Part shown: positions 5,789-6,129 of the stretch, piece after piece | Layout of the letters: every line of letters begins with the position of its first letter | Position numbering within the stretch: position 1 is the stretch's first letter | Origin: an uncultured Thermomicrobiales bacterium | Lineage (GTDB): Bacteria; Chloroflexota; Chloroflexia; Thermomicrobiales; UBA6265 | Direction: 5' to 3' | Assembly: GCA_902806365.1 (NCBI GenBank) | Contig: CADCWJ010000186.1 | Coordinates: forward strand, 1 to 6,129 | DNA length: 6,129 nt | Translations under genes and position numbers: made by a program | The notes under the pieces: generated by a model | The model's input: the letters and a program-made list of their open reading frames with translations, nothing else | Told to the model about the DNA's origin: nothing | Database searches by the model: none

Positions 5789-5820
5789 CGACCGGTGGCG
5801 GCGAGATGCCGCAGCGGTCG
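5789..5820 (-). promoter_or_regulatory. Stem-loop in the predicted 5' leader of the DinB-like gene
   Basis: CGACCG (5789-5794) pairs with CGGTCG (5815-5820), and beyond a small internal loop GCGGC (5798-5802) pairs with GCCGC (5808-5812) around the loop GAGAT on the plus strand. With the candidate -10 at 5836-5831 the transcript would begin only a few bases before this structure, so it would cap the mRNA 5' end and leave the ribosome binding site (5770-5764) free. A stabilising leader hairpin is a reasonable inference. Confidence 0.35.
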
Positions 5821-5830
5821 TCCGGCCATC

Positions 5831-5862
5831 ATCATAGCGAGCGATCCGGACACGGGCTGTCC
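5831..5862 (-). promoter_or_regulatory. Candidate -10 element and adjacent inverted repeat for the DinB-like gene
   Basis: On the minus strand TATGAT (5836-5831) matches five of six -10 positions and is about 75 bases before the ATG. Where the -35 should lie (about 5859-5854) the sequence is a poor match (CAGCCC). That spot is instead covered by the inverted repeat GGACA-N5-TGTCC (5848-5862), which could be an activator or repressor site. Confidence 0.35.
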
Positions 5863-5907
5863 TGTTTTAGCGGCATTCTGGGGCAAGCACCGGCGGACGC
5901 GCGGCGA

Positions 5908-5936
5908 TTGCAATCGGCTCGAACGTCCACTACCGT
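5908..5936 (+). promoter_or_regulatory. Candidate sigma-70-type promoter for the ABC transporter gene
   Basis: TTGCAA (5908-5913, five of six -35 positions) and TACCGT (5931-5936, three of six -10 positions) are 17 bases apart, placing the start of transcription near 5943 and a leader of about 70 bases before the GTG at 6017. The spacing is ideal; the -10 is weak. Confidence 0.35.
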
Positions 5937-6016
5937 GGAAGACCGCCTTCCCGGCGTGCCAGACCGCGTCGGGGTCCGCCCGCCTCTCCCGCCCGTCATG
6001 ACCGATGGAGCAATGC

Positions 6017-6129
6017 GTGACCGATTCCCGGACATTCTCGTCGATCTCCGTCCAGAACCTGCGCAAGACGTATGTCGTGCCCGAGCGCGAGGGCGGGATG
6101 AAGGCGGCCTTCACGAGCCAGTCATGCTA
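6017..6129 (+). CDS. ABC-2-type transporter ATP-binding protein, N-terminal fragment cut by window edge
   Basis: The visible 37 codons begin at GTG 6017 with GGAG (6007-6010) 6 bases upstream; an in-frame ATG at 6005 is an alternative but has no ribosome binding site. Residues 10-30 ('ISVQNLRKTYVVPEREGG', then 'MKA') match the opening strand of a subfamily of ABC ATPases with the 'NLxKxYxVPxREGG' insertion before the first glycine loop. In these proteins the Walker A motif comes some tens of residues later, outside this window. Such ATPases energise ABC-2-type exporters whose membrane subunits usually follow in the same operon. No catalytic motif is visible, so the call rests on the N-terminal pattern. 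The last visible residues (FTSQSC) fit the usual pattern less well than what precedes them. Confidence 0.7.
   Translation, partial: MTDSRTFSSISVQNLRKTYVVPEREGGMKAAFTSQSC

Noticed and set aside
5225..6114. Long frames on both strands over the DinB-like gene (5225-6001 plus, 5467-6114 minus)
   Set aside because: They are out of frame with the histidine motif of the DinB-like gene and run through the intergenic control region. No ribosome binding site or domain supports them.
1..6129. Search for CRISPR arrays, tRNA/rRNA genes, insertion sequences, attachment sites or a defence or biosynthetic cluster
   Set aside because: No spaced direct repeats, cloverleaf-like segments, transposase or integrase motifs or terminal inverted repeats were seen. 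The genes present do not add up to a recognisable or plausible new multi-gene system.

Overview
This is a GC-rich bacterial chromosome segment. Start codons are a mix of ATG and GTG, and most genes have a clear AGGAG-type ribosome binding site 7-9 bases upstream. The mixture of families (MidA-type methyltransferase, YtxH proteins, FtsJ-like methyltransferase, aminoglycoside-phosphotransferase (APH) fold enzyme, DUF2795, DinB-like protein, ABC-2-type ATPase) fits a high-GC soil or thermophilic lineage. I favour Chloroflexota (Thermomicrobia/Sphaerobacter-like), with Actinomycetota as the alternative. That placement rests on recalled family distribution, not on a marker gene.

Left part (1-2048). 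A MidA-family SAM-dependent methyltransferase runs leftward off the edge, with about half of it visible. It is divergent from a two-gene set, both with a YtxH-like N-terminus: one membrane anchor followed by an 'AP(R/K)xGxExR' motif. The first is a 298-residue protein with a long Ala/Pro/Ser-rich tail. The second is an 87-residue protein with a Ser/Gly tail. These look like envelope or stress-associated proteins of unknown mechanism.

Middle (2049-4778). A 317-base gene-free stretch carries a perfect 15-bp hairpin and a second inverted repeat. It is followed by an acidic 83-residue protein I do not recognise, then an FtsJ/RlmM-like RNA 2'-O-methyltransferase with an intact K-D-K-E tetrad, then an APH-fold small-molecule kinase. 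All three point rightward.

Right part (4779-6129). Two leftward genes, a DinB-like four-helix protein and a 65-residue DUF2795 protein, converge on the kinase gene. A good Rho-independent terminator closes the leftward unit. At the right edge a divergent rightward gene begins: the N-terminus of an ABC-2-type transporter ATPase, cut by the window.

I see no CRISPR array, tRNA, rRNA, insertion sequence, phage gene or recognisable defence locus. The genes look like an ordinary housekeeping or accessory mix, not one integrated system. The points most worth a second look are the variant kinase motif, the substrate of the FtsJ-like enzyme, the unrecognised acidic protein and the long perfect hairpin.
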